Shown: one piece after another, positions 35,106 through 44,341 of the stretch
Numbering within the stretch: position 1 is the stretch's first letter
Layout: every line of letters begins with the position of its first letter
Translations under genes and position numbers: made by a program
The notes under the pieces: model-generated
What the model was told of the DNA's origin: nothing
Databases searched by the model: none
The model's input: the letters and a program-made list of their open reading frames with translations, nothing else
Assembly (NCBI RefSeq): GCF_014697425.1
Contig: NZ_JACJRU010000003.1
Location: 124,001 to 188,000, forward strand
Origin: Nostoc sp. FACHB-110
GTDB lineage: Bacteria; Cyanobacteriota; Cyanobacteriia; Cyanobacteriales; Nostocaceae
Direction: 5' to 3'
DNA length: 64,000 bases

Positions 35106-36089
35106 TTAAATTAAACCTAATTCTCGTTTGAGTAAGTTAATTGAATTTAAGCCAATGTAATTTTCTACTTTAATCAGTTTTGGTAAGCGGATGATATCTT
35201 CGGCGGCGGTTTGTACTGCTGTTTGCACTGCTTTAAAACTAGCTGCATCACTAACTATGACTTCAGCGCGCTTGACAATCGCCTGAAGTTTGTAATTATC
35301 TTGGGGTTGTGCTGTCATCACTAATAGTTCATCACCGCGTAAACCGTGGAGAATAACTTCCGCCGCCCGGGCAATTCCTGTACTCAGGCTGACTATACCT
35401 ATACAATTATCTTTGGGCAAATTCTTAACTAAATTTAATTCTTTACTGTAATCATAAATATCCAAAGGAATTACTCTGACAGCTTTGGGGGCCGCAATTT
35501 GTTCGACTTCACCGATAAAATAGCGGCTGGTGACAACTGTGGCCGAGTTGGTTTTATCTAAGACAGCTGCTAATTCTTCCATTGGAATCAACTGAATGGG
35601 GATTTTGAGGCATTGTTCTAATTCATACACCATCAATTCTCCAGCCCCAATATCTTGTGAAGGGACGGCTACCAGCACTTGAGAACTACAACGCAAGCGC
35701 CAATCCATTTCGGCTAAAAATAACTCCCGCGCTTGATTTAAAGAGCAGCCTTGAGCTAAAAGTTGGTCGAGGGCTTGCTGCACAACTTTGTAGGCTTGCG
35801 GGTGTTCTTGCATAATTGGTGATGGCAATCTGCTTCCGCCTTCATGGCCTTGGGCGCGGACATAAATTCCCGAACCTGCCAAACTTTCTACCAAGCCTTC
35901 ATCTTCTAGTTGTCGATAAACTTTGCTAATGGTATTACGATGTAATCCTGTTTGCATAGCCAGCGCCCGTGTGCTAGGCAACTTATAAGCAGGGGGATAC
36001 TGGCGAGATGCGATCGCAAACCGAATTTGATTAAATAACTGGGTAGATGCGGGAATTTCACTGTCTGGCTGAATACGAAATTGAATCAT
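35106..36089 (-). CDS. GntR-family transcriptional regulator
   Basis: The 327-aa protein (ATG at 36089, with AGGAG 8 bases upstream; the open frame extends to 36119) has an N-terminal winged helix (about 8-80): PASTQLFNQIRFAIASRQYP, LPSTRALAMQTGLHRNTISK, VYRQLEDEGLVESLAGSGIY. This is the GntR DNA-binding signature. The C-terminal 240 residues have no aminotransferase (MocR) or UTRA signature that I can recognise; they look like an alpha/beta ligand-type domain. It is divergent from the dienelactone hydrolase gene with about 196 bases between starts, so it may control that gene. Confidence 0.85.
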   Translation of the reverse strand: MIQFRIQPDSEIPASTQLFNQIRFAIASRQYPPAYKLPSTRALAMQTGLHRNTISKVYRQLEDEGLVESLAGSGIYVRAQGHEGGSRLPSPIMQEHPQAYKVVQQALDQLLAQGCSLNQARELFLAEMDWRLRCSSQVLVAVPSQDIGAGELMVYELEQCLKIPIQLIPMEELAAVLDKTNSATVVTSRYFIGEVEQIAAPKAVRVIPLDIYDYSKELNLVKNLPKDNCIGIVSLSTGIARAAEVILHGLRGDELLVMTAQPQDNYKLQAIVKRAEVIVSDAASFKAVQTAVQTAAEDIIRLPKLIKVENYIGLNSINLLKRELGLI

Positions 36090-36285
36090 CACCAAAACTC
36101 CTGAATCAAGTAGCGACAAGCAACCAGCTAAATTGACTACTTGTATTTTTTTGACTTTTTACAATACTCTTCGTTAAGCAGTTTCTCGCTTACTCACTTT
36201 TGGTAGTTGATTCCTGCCTGAAAAATAGCCTAAACATACTGGCATAGTTATATCAAACAATCACACAGCATTGGTAAAAACTATT

Positions 36286-37029
36286 ATGACAGAGCTAGCA
36301 ATTGACACTTCATGGGTTAAGATTTCGCAAAACGATTTACAAATCTCAGCATATCTAGCACAGCCGCAACAACCAGGTAGTTACCCAGGGGTTGTGGTCT
36401 TACAAGAGATTTTTGGTGTGAATAGCCACATTCGAGATGTGACAGAACGCATTGCCAAGCTAGGTTATGTAGTCATAGCACCAGCATTATTTGAACGTGT
36501 CGCACCTGGATTTGAAACTGGCTACACTCCAGCAGATATTGAAGTTGGTCGAAAATATGCTTGGGAACAAACTCAAGCACCAGAATTACTCAGCGATATT
36601 CAATCAGCAGTTGATTATCTCAAAACTTTGCCTCAAGCCAAAGCCAATGCCATTGGTTGTATTGGCTTTTGCTTTGGTGGTCATGTTGCTTATCTTGCCG
36701 CGTCTTTACCAGATATCAAAGCTACTGCGTCTTTTTATGGTGCGAGAATCACTACCACCAGACCTGGAGGTGGAGAAGCGACTGTCACACTGACTCCCCA
36801 AATTCAAGGCCAACTCTACATTTTCTTTGGTATGAAAGATGCCAGCATTCCCTTAGAACAGACTAACCAGATTGAAGCAGAGTTAGAAAAATATAAAATT
36901 CCGCATCGTGTCTTCCGCTACGATGGAGCTGACCACGGATTTTTTTGCGATCAGCGTGCCAGCTATAATCCAGAAGCTGCTGCTGATGCTTGGGTTCAGG
37001 TACAACAATTGTTTAGTCAGTTAAGCTGA
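36286..37029 (+). CDS. Dienelactone hydrolase family protein
   Basis: The 247-aa alpha/beta hydrolase (from the ATG at 36286; the frame opens at 36271) shows the complete dienelactone-hydrolase triad. The nucleophile Cys is in GCIGFCFGGHVAYLAAS, the Asp in FGMKDASIP and the His in DHGFFCD. YPGVVVLQEIFGVNSHIRDV is the usual N-terminal block with the Glu that activates the Cys. Such enzymes open lactones in aromatic catabolism, but in cyanobacteria the substrate is unknown. It is soluble, with no signal peptide. Confidence 0.9.
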   Translation: MTELAIDTSWVKISQNDLQISAYLAQPQQPGSYPGVVVLQEIFGVNSHIRDVTERIAKLGYVVIAPALFERVAPGFETGYTPADIEVGRKYAWEQTQAPELLSDIQSAVDYLKTLPQAKANAIGCIGFCFGGHVAYLAASLPDIKATASFYGARITTTRPGGGEATVTLTPQIQGQLYIFFGMKDASIPLEQTNQIEAELEKYKIPHRVFRYDGADHGFFCDQRASYNPEAAADAWVQVQQLFSQLS

Positions 37030-37034
37030 ACATT

Positions 37035-37071
37035 ATTTGTCCTTGGTCATTCTTAATTACCAAGGACAAAT
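37035..37071 (+). terminator. Perfect 13-bp hairpin after the hydrolase gene
   Basis: ATTTGTCCTTGGT (37035-37047) pairs exactly with ACCAAGGACAAAT (37059-37071) across an 11-base loop, starting 5 bases after the stop. No T-run follows, so it may be a factor-assisted terminator or RNA stabiliser before the S1-domain gene. Confidence 0.5.
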
Positions 37072-37131
37072 TACTGATGACCATTAAACATCCAGTGGTC
37101 TTAGCTAAATAACAATTAATTTTCATTAGTC

Positions 37132-38034
37132 ATGAATTCCGAATCGAATTTATCTCAAAAAGCCAATTCGTCTTTTACGATGGATGATTTTGCCAAAGCC
37201 TTAGAAAAACACGACTACCAGTTTCAAAAGGGACAGGTGGTTCACGGCAAAGTGTTCCAACTTGACCCGGATGGTGCTTATGTCGATATCGGTGGCAAGT
37301 CGTCTGCTTACATTCCCCGCGATGAGGCTTCTTTGAGAGCAGTAACCGATTTATCGGAAGTGCTACCGTTGCATGAAGATTTAGAGTTTTTGATTATCCG
37401 GGAACAGGATGCAGAGGGTCAAGTAACTCTTTCACGACGGCAGTTAGAAATTCAGCATATTTGGGCAAGAGTAGCGCAAATGCAGGAAAATTCCCAAACG
37501 GTAGAAGTGCGGGTGACAGGTGTGAATAAGGGTGGTGTCACCGTTGATTTTCAATCTTTGCGGGGGTTTATTCCGCGATCGCATTTAGCAGAACGTGATA
37601 ACTTAGAAGCACTTAAAGGAAAAAGTGTAACTGCTGGCTTTTTGGAAGTAGACCCTAACAATAAAAAATTAATCCTTTCTCAACGTTTAGCAACGCGTTC
37701 TAGTAACTTCAGTTTGTTAGAAATTGGTCAGTTAGTTGAAGGTAAAATCACTGGCATTAAACCATTTGGCGTGTTTGTTGATTTAAATGGCACAAGTGCT
37801 TTGTTACATATTAAGCAAATCAGCCAAAAATTTATTGAATCTCTCGAAAAAGTCTTCCAAGTCGGGCAAACAATTAAAGCTGTAATTATTGATTTGGATG
37901 AAGGCAAAGGTAGAGTAGCACTTTCTACAAGAATTTTAGAAAATTTTCCTGGTGAAGTGTTAGAAAACATGAATGAAGTAATGAGTTCGGCCGAAGCACG
38001 CGCTCATCGTGCCGCAAATAAGGCGGCGGAGTAA
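37132..38034 (+). CDS. S1-domain RNA-binding protein (ribosomal protein S1 homologue, Rps1b type)
   Basis: This 300-aa protein has three S1 domains. The first is at about 34-105 (GQVVHGKVFQLDPDGAYVDI), the second at about 120-190 (VRVTGVNKGGVTVDF) and the third at about 200-270 (GQLVEGKITGIKPFGVFVDL). It is shorter than E. coli S1 (six domains) and matches the smaller second S1 protein of cyanobacteria, which binds mRNA and the 30S subunit. GGKSSAYIPRDEA in the first domain is typical. It ends in an Ala-rich tail. Confidence 0.85.
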   Translation: MNSESNLSQKANSSFTMDDFAKALEKHDYQFQKGQVVHGKVFQLDPDGAYVDIGGKSSAYIPRDEASLRAVTDLSEVLPLHEDLEFLIIREQDAEGQVTLSRRQLEIQHIWARVAQMQENSQTVEVRVTGVNKGGVTVDFQSLRGFIPRSHLAERDNLEALKGKSVTAGFLEVDPNNKKLILSQRLATRSSNFSLLEIGQLVEGKITGIKPFGVFVDLNGTSALLHIKQISQKFIESLEKVFQVGQTIKAVIIDLDEGKGRVALSTRILENFPGEVLENMNEVMSSAEARAHRAANKAAE

Positions 38035-38044
38035 CTAACAGATA

Positions 38045-38077
38045 AAGGTAATAGGTAACACTTATCCCTATTACCTT
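38045..38077 (+). terminator. Hairpin after the S1-domain gene
   Basis: AAGGTAATAGG (38045-38055) pairs perfectly with CCTATTACCTT (38067-38077), 10 bases past the stop. There is no T-run, so termination is likely weak or factor-dependent. The next gene, cysC, starts 138 bases on. Confidence 0.45.
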
Positions 38078-38214
38078 GGTCAATTACATGATAATCAGTT
38101 ACGTTCTACGCCTTAAGTAAGAAGTAATCATGTTGATAAACTGCTAAAAAAATTGTAATGATTACATTTTTCGCAGTTTAAAAACTTATTTTGTAACTCT
38201 CTTGCAGCGTGAAA

Positions 38215-38793
38215 ATGGAAAATTCAGGATTGACTTTATGGTTTACCGGACTTTCTGGTGCTGGCAAAACCACAATTTCAAAAGGCGTAGCTTCACAGTT
38301 AAAAGTAAGAGGTTATCGTGTTGAAATATTAGATGGGGATGTAGTTAGAACGAATCTATCTCAAGGTTTGGGTTTTAGCAAACAAGACCGAGATATAAAT
38401 GTCTGTCGGATTGGTTTTGTCGCTAGTTTATTGAGTCGGAATCAAGTAATTACTATTGTGGCAGCAATTAGTCCTTTTCAAGATGCGCGAGAACAAGTTC
38501 GACAAATGCACAAAAATTTTGTGGAAGTTTATGTCAAAGCATCTTTGGAAGTATGCGAACAAAGAGATGTCAAAAGATTATATGCTTTAGCTAGAGCCGG
38601 AAAAATCCCAGAATTTACAGGGATTGATAGTCCTTATGAAGAACCTGTAAATCCAGAAATTGTTTGTGATACTCAACAAGAAAGTATTGCCGAGAGTATT
38701 ACTAAAGTTATCAAATATTTAGAAACCAGAGAATATATTCGAGCCGCTGCTGTTAGTAGTGAAGAACCAAATTTTAATGCTATTTACAAATAG
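38215..38793 (+). CDS. cysC: Adenylylsulfate (APS) kinase
   Basis: The 192-aa enzyme has the full APS-kinase pattern. The P-loop GLSGAGKTT lies near the N-terminus, followed by ILDGDVVRTNLSQGLGFSKQ and DRDINVCRIGFVASLL, then VEVYVKASLEVCEQRDVK and FTGIDSPYEEPVNPE. It makes PAPS from APS and ATP, for sulfate assimilation and for sulfotransferases. The ATG at 38215 was chosen; a GTG at 38209 is also in frame. Its last 10 bases overlap the convergent glycosyltransferase gene of the polysaccharide locus, which also contains a sulfotransferase gene, so a dedicated PAPS supply is plausible. Confidence 0.93.
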   Translation: MENSGLTLWFTGLSGAGKTTISKGVASQLKVRGYRVEILDGDVVRTNLSQGLGFSKQDRDINVCRIGFVASLLSRNQVITIVAAISPFQDAREQVRQMHKNFVEVYVKASLEVCEQRDVKRLYALARAGKIPEFTGIDSPYEEPVNPEIVCDTQQESIAESITKVIKYLETREYIRAAAVSSEEPNFNAIYK

Positions 38794-39854
38794 TGTGATA
38801 AAACTTCAGCAGTAGCTTTTCCTGTTTTTTCCCAACTAAATAAATTCGCTCTGGCGAGACCTTGCTCTCGAAGTTGCGATCGCAATTGAGCATCTGACGC
38901 TATCATCTTCATAGCTGCGGTAATTTCCTCAGTGTTGTAGGGATTAACCAAAATAGCCGCATCCCCAGCAACTTCGGGTAAAGAAGACAGGTTAGAAGTG
39001 ATGGCTGGTGTTCCGCAAGCCATTGCTTCTAAAACAGGAAAACCAAAGCCTTCCCAAAGACTGGGAAACACAAGGGCGATCGCTTGATTAATAATAGTAG
39101 GTAGTTCTTGATAATCTACATAATTGAGAAACTTTACCCGGTGAGAAATTCCCAATTCTGCCACTTGCATTTGTAAAATTGGAGTATAGCGTTTATCTGT
39201 TGGGCCTGCTAACCAGAGTTCATATTCTTGAGAGAGTAGAGCAAAGGCACTAATCAGGCATTGTAAATTTTTATAAGGGTCTTGCCTGCCGATGTAGAGA
39301 AAGTAGTTGCGAGTTGGTAGATTGAGATGAAGAAAGTGGGTGCGATCGTGCGCTAAAGGAATAGGCGTAATTTTATTAGCGGGAATTTGGTAAAAATCAA
39401 TAATATCGTCAGCCGTAGCTTGAGAGTTACAGACAACGTGCTGCGCTTGCTGCAAAACTTGTGGAACATAGTACCGATGATATGGCGTTAGCGGCGAGAA
39501 ACGTTTAGGAAAGCGCAACGGTATCAAGTCATGAGACATCACGACAAACCGACAGTTACTATACAGTGGTGCTTCTGGTAAAGGTGAGAATAAAAGTGGC
39601 GATTTTAATTCCTGATAAATTTTAGGTAATTGCAATTGCGTCCATATCAGACGGTTAAAATGCCCTTTTGTACCATAAGCAGGTGTAAGATTATCAGGTA
39701 TCAAATAACAGTTAAAATTCTGATATTTTTGAGCAGTTAGTAAAGTCGGTTCAAGAACTTTTAAATAAGGAAAAATATTATAAGCATAGTTACTGATACC
39801 TGTGGGTTGAGATAACAGTATCGATAAATTAACAATTAAAGAATTTTGTTTCAT
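38784..39854 (-). CDS. Glycosyltransferase, GT4 family (last gene of polysaccharide locus)
   Basis: The 356-aa GT-B enzyme has the C-terminal signature of the family: YIGRQDPYKNLQCLISAF, then FPSLWEGFGFPVLEAMACGT with the E-x7-E pair, and SSLPEVAGDAAILVNPYN. Its N-terminal half begins IVNLSILLSQPTGISNYAYN. The start ATG at 39854 overlaps the stop of the upstream GT4 gene by one base (TAATG), so the two are translationally coupled. It adds an unknown sugar to the exported polysaccharide. The two genes are clearly paralogous (PTGIS.Y.YN, SSLPEVAGDAAI). Confidence 0.88.
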   Translation of the reverse strand: MKQNSLIVNLSILLSQPTGISNYAYNIFPYLKVLEPTLLTAQKYQNFNCYLIPDNLTPAYGTKGHFNRLIWTQLQLPKIYQELKSPLLFSPLPEAPLYSNCRFVVMSHDLIPLRFPKRFSPLTPYHRYYVPQVLQQAQHVVCNSQATADDIIDFYQIPANKITPIPLAHDRTHFLHLNLPTRNYFLYIGRQDPYKNLQCLISAFALLSQEYELWLAGPTDKRYTPILQMQVAELGISHRVKFLNYVDYQELPTIINQAIALVFPSLWEGFGFPVLEAMACGTPAITSNLSSLPEVAGDAAILVNPYNTEEITAAMKMIASDAQLRSQLREQGLARANLFSWEKTGKATAEVLSHYL

Positions 39855-41011
39855 TAAACAATGCTTCTGTAAGCCTCTAAAGTTAATTTTGCTGTTTTTT
39901 CCCAAGAAAATAGTTTAGCTCTTTCTTTACCTTGAGCAATTAACTCTTGTCGCAATTGGGAATCACTAATGACTTGCAAAATTGCTTCTGCTAATTGCAT
40001 TGGCTCATTAGGGTCAATTAATATAGCAGCATCGCCTGTAACTTCAGGAATTGAAGAACTATTAGAAGTTACTACGGGTGCGCCTAATGTCATCGCTTCC
40101 AACACAGGCATACCAAATCCTTCATAATAAGATGGATAAACAAACACATCAGCTTTGGAATAAAAAAATGCTACTAAATCATCAGATAAGTAATCAAGAT
40201 GATGAATTTCGTTTCTCCACGGAGAATTTTTAATAGCTGCAAATATTGGCTCGTAGCTCCAGCCTTTTTTACCAATTAGTATAAGCTGATGTGCGATTTT
40301 ATAAGTTTCTTTTAAGTAATTAAATGCAGTAATTAGTGTATTAATATTTTTTCTTGGTTCGATAGTGCTGACAAAAAGTAAGTACGGTTTGCTAAAATCA
40401 TAAAGTTTACTTTTTGCTAATTTTTCACTCAATTCTAGTGTAAAGGAACTAGCATTATAGCGACTAGCCAAAGGAGTTACATATACTTTTTCTTCAGGAA
40501 TATTCAAATAGTTTATAATATCTTTTTTAGTATTTTCTGAAATTGTTATTACTAAATCTGTCCATTTTAATGACTGTTGAATGCGACTCGTATATGTTCT
40601 AACGATAAAATTTGTAAAACTGGGATATTTAATAAAAGTTAAATCATGAAGACTCATGATATTAAGACTTTTAGCGCAAGGATAAACAAAATAATCTGTA
40701 CCATGAACGATATTAGGAGAGCCTAAAAATTGCTCGTAATAAGGAATTAGAGGATTAGGAAATTTAACTAAAGTGTTTATAACACTTACGGGAATAGGGA
40801 TAGTAGATACTGGAATATTTAAATTCAAGTAATCAAGCTGATCTACATCACGTTTAAAAATATTTTTTAACCTAGTTTGTCGTATAGTTCTTAATTGAAA
40901 ATTTTGGCTTGCTTGAAGTGAATATAAAGCGTGAACTAAATTATAAACATATAACCCAATACCACTAGGTTGCGAAGTTAAGCAAGTTGTATCAATAGCG
41001 ATTGTCAACAT
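39854..41011 (-). CDS. Glycosyltransferase, GT4 family
   Basis: This 385-aa GT-B glycosyltransferase has [20 protein letters not shown] at the start and [19 protein letters not shown] in the second domain. The retaining-GT4 signature [20 protein letters not shown] and the following [18 protein letters not shown] are also present. A PLASRYN motif lies between the two domains. It probably acts in the cytosol or at the membrane on the growing glycan. It is 5 bases after the preceding glycosyltransferase gene and coupled to the next. Confidence 0.9.
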   Translation of the reverse strand: MLTIAIDTTCLTSQPSGIGLYVYNLVHALYSLQASQNFQLRTIRQTRLKNIFKRDVDQLDYLNLNIPVSTIPIPVSVINTLVKFPNPLIPYYEQFLGSPNIVHGTDYFVYPCAKSLNIMSLHDLTFIKYPSFTNFIVRTYTSRIQQSLKWTDLVITISENTKKDIINYLNIPEEKVYVTPLASRYNASSFTLELSEKLAKSKLYDFSKPYLLFVSTIEPRKNINTLITAFNYLKETYKIAHQLILIGKKGWSYEPIFAAIKNSPWRNEIHHLDYLSDDLVAFFYSKADVFVYPSYYEGFGMPVLEAMTLGAPVVTSNSSSIPEVTGDAAILIDPNEPMQLAEAILQVISDSQLRQELIAQGKERAKLFSWEKTAKLTLEAYRSIV

Positions 41012-41016
41012 TAAAG

Positions 41017-42189
41017 TTAATTATATGAATTCTCAAATAATCTATACATGTGTTTAGCATAACTTTCTACACAATGAAAATTATGATAAGAAGTCTGCAT
41101 AAATTTAATTTTTGCTTTTAAAGATAAAGATTTAGCTGAATTAATAATTAAATTTACAATTATTGTTGACTGACTCCAATCTTCTATAATTAATTCTGTC
41201 AGATCATATTTAGCAAGCTCTGTTGCCATCCAAGTACCTGCGGTAACAAGGGGAATCTTACCTGCCATGATACATTCGGTGAAAATTCCTGAAGTCCGTT
41301 CTTGATAAGCAACAGCATCGTATGGCAGTAGGATAATATCAGACTCTTTCAGCCAATTTAAATATTCTAATTCCGTTAAATAATTAGAAACCAGCTTAAC
41401 TTTAGCACTATTAATTGTAGGTATAAGTTCTGAACTTTGCGCCGCAACAATACAAATCTGTCTAGCATTTTCAGAAATATCATTTATAAGAGATTTAACA
41501 ACATCCCATCCTTTTTCTGGGCGCGGAGTTCCAGGCCACCAACAGATAATTTCTTGTGTTGAGTGGTGCGTAGCCCCAATACCCATAAATTCTGTATGAG
41601 GTATGGGCATGACTGCTACAGGTTCATGAAAATAATTTGAGATAGATTTGCTTAAAATTTCACTATCTGTCAGCAAATGAAATTTACCGGGTGCTAAAAT
41701 TTTTTTAATAGATTTATTTAGCAGTTTATAAATCCAGCGTGTTTTATCTTTGTGTGTATCTCTGCGATAAAGTAGCCAAACTGAGACATTTTTGCGCGGA
41801 GTTATACATAAGGCTATAAGCAACGCTAAAAGTTGCACATGGATAAATCTTTCTAAAAAAAGAATGGATGTTTTGGATTTAGGAAAAATATCTTTTTTTA
41901 ACGTATTAGAAATACTAAAGCTTAGTTTTAATATATCTGTAAATTTAAAGATTCTTACTATTGGATGAAGCGTGGCCTCTAAATCTTCTGGACTTAAGGA
42001 AGGAAGCCAAGTAGGAGGTATATCAGTAAATTTTGCGTCTGGTGAAAAGACGACAATATGTTGCCAATCAAGACATTTAGCTGCTTTATTTACAGCATTA
42101 TGATAAGGAATAATATGACCTTCTCCGCCCATAAGATTGGGAATAACAGAAACTAAAATCGGAGGAGTTTGCATATCATCTGTATTCAT
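41017..42189 (-). CDS. Glycosyltransferase-like protein (GT-B fold)
   Basis: The 390-aa protein is a divergent GT-B glycosyltransferase. It has SVIPNLMGGEGHIIPYHNAV at the N-terminus, the phosphate-site segment WWPGTPRPEKGWDVVKSLI and a C-terminal block ILLPYDAVAYQERTSGIFTE with the acidic pair expected in this fold. A long Lys/Ile-rich hydrophobic middle may associate with the membrane. Donor and acceptor are unknown. Its start overlaps gmhB by 4 bases (ATGA type). Confidence 0.72.
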   Translation of the reverse strand: MNTDDMQTPPILVSVIPNLMGGEGHIIPYHNAVNKAAKCLDWQHIVVFSPDAKFTDIPPTWLPSLSPEDLEATLHPIVRIFKFTDILKLSFSISNTLKKDIFPKSKTSILFLERFIHVQLLALLIALCITPRKNVSVWLLYRRDTHKDKTRWIYKLLNKSIKKILAPGKFHLLTDSEILSKSISNYFHEPVAVMPIPHTEFMGIGATHHSTQEIICWWPGTPRPEKGWDVVKSLINDISENARQICIVAAQSSELIPTINSAKVKLVSNYLTELEYLNWLKESDIILLPYDAVAYQERTSGIFTECIMAGKIPLVTAGTWMATELAKYDLTELIIEDWSQSTIIVNLIINSAKSLSLKAKIKFMQTSYHNFHCVESYAKHMYRLFENSYN

Positions 42190-42782
42190 AATTGCTTTAA
42201 AATATATCTGTCTTCAATAAAGTTAATTGTTTCAGACAGTTGATTAATCATACGCAGTGCAGAATGTTTTTGGGCTAATGTACTAGCTTCAGCTAAAGTT
42301 CTATTTGTCAGGAGAAATATAGGATTACAACCAGCATTAACAGCACACTCCATATCGCTGACTGCATCTCCAATAAAAAAACATTCTCTCAGGTTTAAGG
42401 AATATTTTTTTGCAGCTTCCTTGAGCATATAGGGCGACGGCTTGCGACAACCGCAATTATCAGATGGTTGATGTGAACAGATAAAGATATCTTGAAAATA
42501 TACGCCAAAACTCGCATAAGCTTGGCGCATTTTAGTATGCACAGCATCAACATCATTGGCAGTAAAATAGCCTCTGGCAATACCAGATTGATTGGTAATT
42601 ACTATTAGTAAATATCCGGCATCTTGCCACTGTTTAAAAGTTTCAGCCGCACCTAAAGGCAACGCAACTTGATGAGGATGGCTGAGATATGGGATGTATT
42701 CTATTAAAACACCGTCTCGATCAAGAAATAAGGCTTTACGCGACTGGGCTAGATTAGTATCTTGACTATTCACACTGTGCAT
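42186..42782 (-). CDS. gmhB: D-glycero-D-manno-heptose 1,7-bisphosphate 7-phosphatase
   Basis: This 198-aa HAD-superfamily phosphatase has FLDRDGVLIEY (catalytic Asp pair), ITNQSGIARGYF and FFIGDAVSDMECA. The zinc-loop CSHQPSDNCGCRKPSP has the Cys/His/Cys/Cys pattern of GmhB, although it is shorter than in E. coli. It removes the 7-phosphate from heptose 1,7-bisphosphate. Together with gmhA, hddA and hddC in the same operon it completes a route to an activated heptose. A tail of about 20 residues beyond the usual end is present. Confidence 0.88.
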   Translation of the reverse strand: MHSVNSQDTNLAQSRKALFLDRDGVLIEYIPYLSHPHQVALPLGAAETFKQWQDAGYLLIVITNQSGIARGYFTANDVDAVHTKMRQAYASFGVYFQDIFICSHQPSDNCGCRKPSPYMLKEAAKKYSLNLRECFFIGDAVSDMECAVNAGCNPIFLLTNRTLAEASTLAQKHSALRMINQLSETINFIEDRYILKQL

Positions 42783-42830
42783 ATTAAATATTGAAAAAAC
42801 AGCTAAACTAGATATTTACAAAAATTAATT

Positions 42831-43403
42831 TTAGCTAGTTGTTTTGATGAATAGTTGAGATTCTACTTGTTCGCAGATGCGATGATAGGTAATAACATGA
42901 ATTTCTTGAACTATGGGGGTGTGTTGTTCGCTGACAAATAAAGGATAATCCACAAAATTTGGCAGCATTCCTCCATTGTTACCTGCCATTCCTATAGTCA
43001 AAAGGCCTCTTTGTTGAGCGGTTTTTAAAGCACGAATCACATTTTGGGATTTACCGGATGTAGAAATTCCCCAGAGGATATCTCCCGGTTTACCGAGAGA
43101 TTCCACCTGTCGGGCAAAAATAGTTTCAAATTCGTGGTCATTTGTCCATGCTGTAAGGGTAGCAGGATTAGTGGAAAGTGCGATCGCGGGCAATCCTTGA
43201 CGATTGATTAAGAAGCGCCCAATAAACTCAGCCGCTATGTGCTGTGCATCCGAGGCAGAACCACCATTTCCACAAATAAATAAGGTGTTCCCCTGCCGAA
43301 AAGCATTGACCAGCAGACTAACCACTTGATCTATCGCCTGGCAATACTCTGCCGTAAAGGCAGCTTCTAAGCTTTTGAGTTTATCTAGCACCCAGTAATC
43401 CAA
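42831..43403 (-). CDS. gmhA: Sedoheptulose-7-phosphate isomerase (phosphoheptose isomerase)
   Basis: The 190-aa SIS-domain protein has LFICGNGGSASDAQHIAAEF and GRFLINRQGLPAIAL, then WGISTSGKSQNVIRAL and the C-terminal His region TPIVQEIHVITYHRICEQVE, all typical of GmhA. The enzyme makes D-glycero-D-manno-heptose 7-phosphate from sedoheptulose 7-phosphate. It is 9 bases after the SDR gene and 48 before gmhB. Confidence 0.93.
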   Translation of the reverse strand: MDYWVLDKLKSLEAAFTAEYCQAIDQVVSLLVNAFRQGNTLFICGNGGSASDAQHIAAEFIGRFLINRQGLPAIALSTNPATLTAWTNDHEFETIFARQVESLGKPGDILWGISTSGKSQNVIRALKTAQQRGLLTIGMAGNNGGMLPNFVDYPLFVSEQHTPIVQEIHVITYHRICEQVESQLFIKTTS

Positions 43404-43412
43404 AGTTCTTCC

Positions 43413-44339
43413 TCACTTATTTTTGGGTAACAGTTTTTCTTTTTGCGTTTCAAACCATTCAATTGTTCGAGTTAAACCAACTTCTAAAGAAGTCAAAGTT
43501 AAATCAGGAACATATTGTTTGAGTTTGTCTACTGCTAAACACTTAGATTTAGCACCAACATAGCGCCCAGTGTCAAATTGAATTAAATTAAAATCGTAGT
43601 CTACTTTTTCACAAATCAGTTTAGCAAAGTGTCTGATAGTAAACTCTTCTCCCGCACCAATATTTATTAGTTCGTTATCTATATTGGTTGCTAGTTGAAT
43701 CGCCACTTTGACAAAATCATCGACAAACACAAGTTCGCGGGATTGATAACCATCTCCCCACAGGATGACAGGCTCGCCATAAAGTTTACCGCGAATAATC
43801 TTCCGCATGAGGTCGAAAATAAAGTGCATCTGCCGCCCATCAGTGTGGTAGCCAGGGCCGTAAAGAGTAGAAGGAACCAAACACAGGTATTTCAAGCCAT
43901 ACTGTTTATTTAATGCTAATTGCCCTGCATAAAGCATTCGCTTAGTCATAGCATAAGTAAACAGGCTTTCAATAGGTAATCCTGTCAGATAATTCTCTTC
44001 TGTTAGTTCTAAATCAGGGGCGTAAGCACAACTAGTCCCCATACTAATCAGCTTTGCTTGTGGTTGATATTTTTGCCACCAAGCCAGAACATTAGTGTTC
44101 ATCTGCTGATTAATAATCCACTGTTCACCAGGGTGATATAAACAAAAGTCACCAGCTTGAGTCCACGCAGCTAGATGATATATTTGGTCGTAATCATGAT
44201 TAAATTTCAGTAAGGCATCTGGCTGAGTTAGATCGCAATTTTGAGAATTCAAGCGAACCAGTTCATGACCTTGACCTTCTAACGCAGAGCAAAGTATTGT
44301 GCCTAAAAAACCTGTAGCACCAGTAACTAGGATTTTCAT
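43413..44339 (-). CDS. NAD-dependent epimerase/dehydratase (extended SDR, GDP-sugar type)
   Basis: The 308-aa protein is an extended SDR with the Rossmann motif GATGFLGTIL. It has a Ser/Tyr/Lys catalytic set (SMGTSCAYAPD, then YAMTKRML) and the substrate-domain segment SRELVFVDDFVKVAIQLA, as in GDP-L-fucose synthase and related reductases/epimerases. In this locus it could convert a GDP-heptose or 4-keto-6-deoxy intermediate, but the exact reaction is not determined. It is 2 bases downstream of the C-methyltransferase gene. Confidence 0.82.
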   Translation of the reverse strand: MKILVTGATGFLGTILCSALEGQGHELVRLNSQNCDLTQPDALLKFNHDYDQIYHLAAWTQAGDFCLYHPGEQWIINQQMNTNVLAWWQKYQPQAKLISMGTSCAYAPDLELTEENYLTGLPIESLFTYAMTKRMLYAGQLALNKQYGLKYLCLVPSTLYGPGYHTDGRQMHFIFDLMRKIIRGKLYGEPVILWGDGYQSRELVFVDDFVKVAIQLATNIDNELINIGAGEEFTIRHFAKLICEKVDYDFNLIQFDTGRYVGAKSKCLAVDKLKQYVPDLTLTSLEVGLTRTIEWFETQKEKLLPKNK

Positions 44340-44341
44340 GA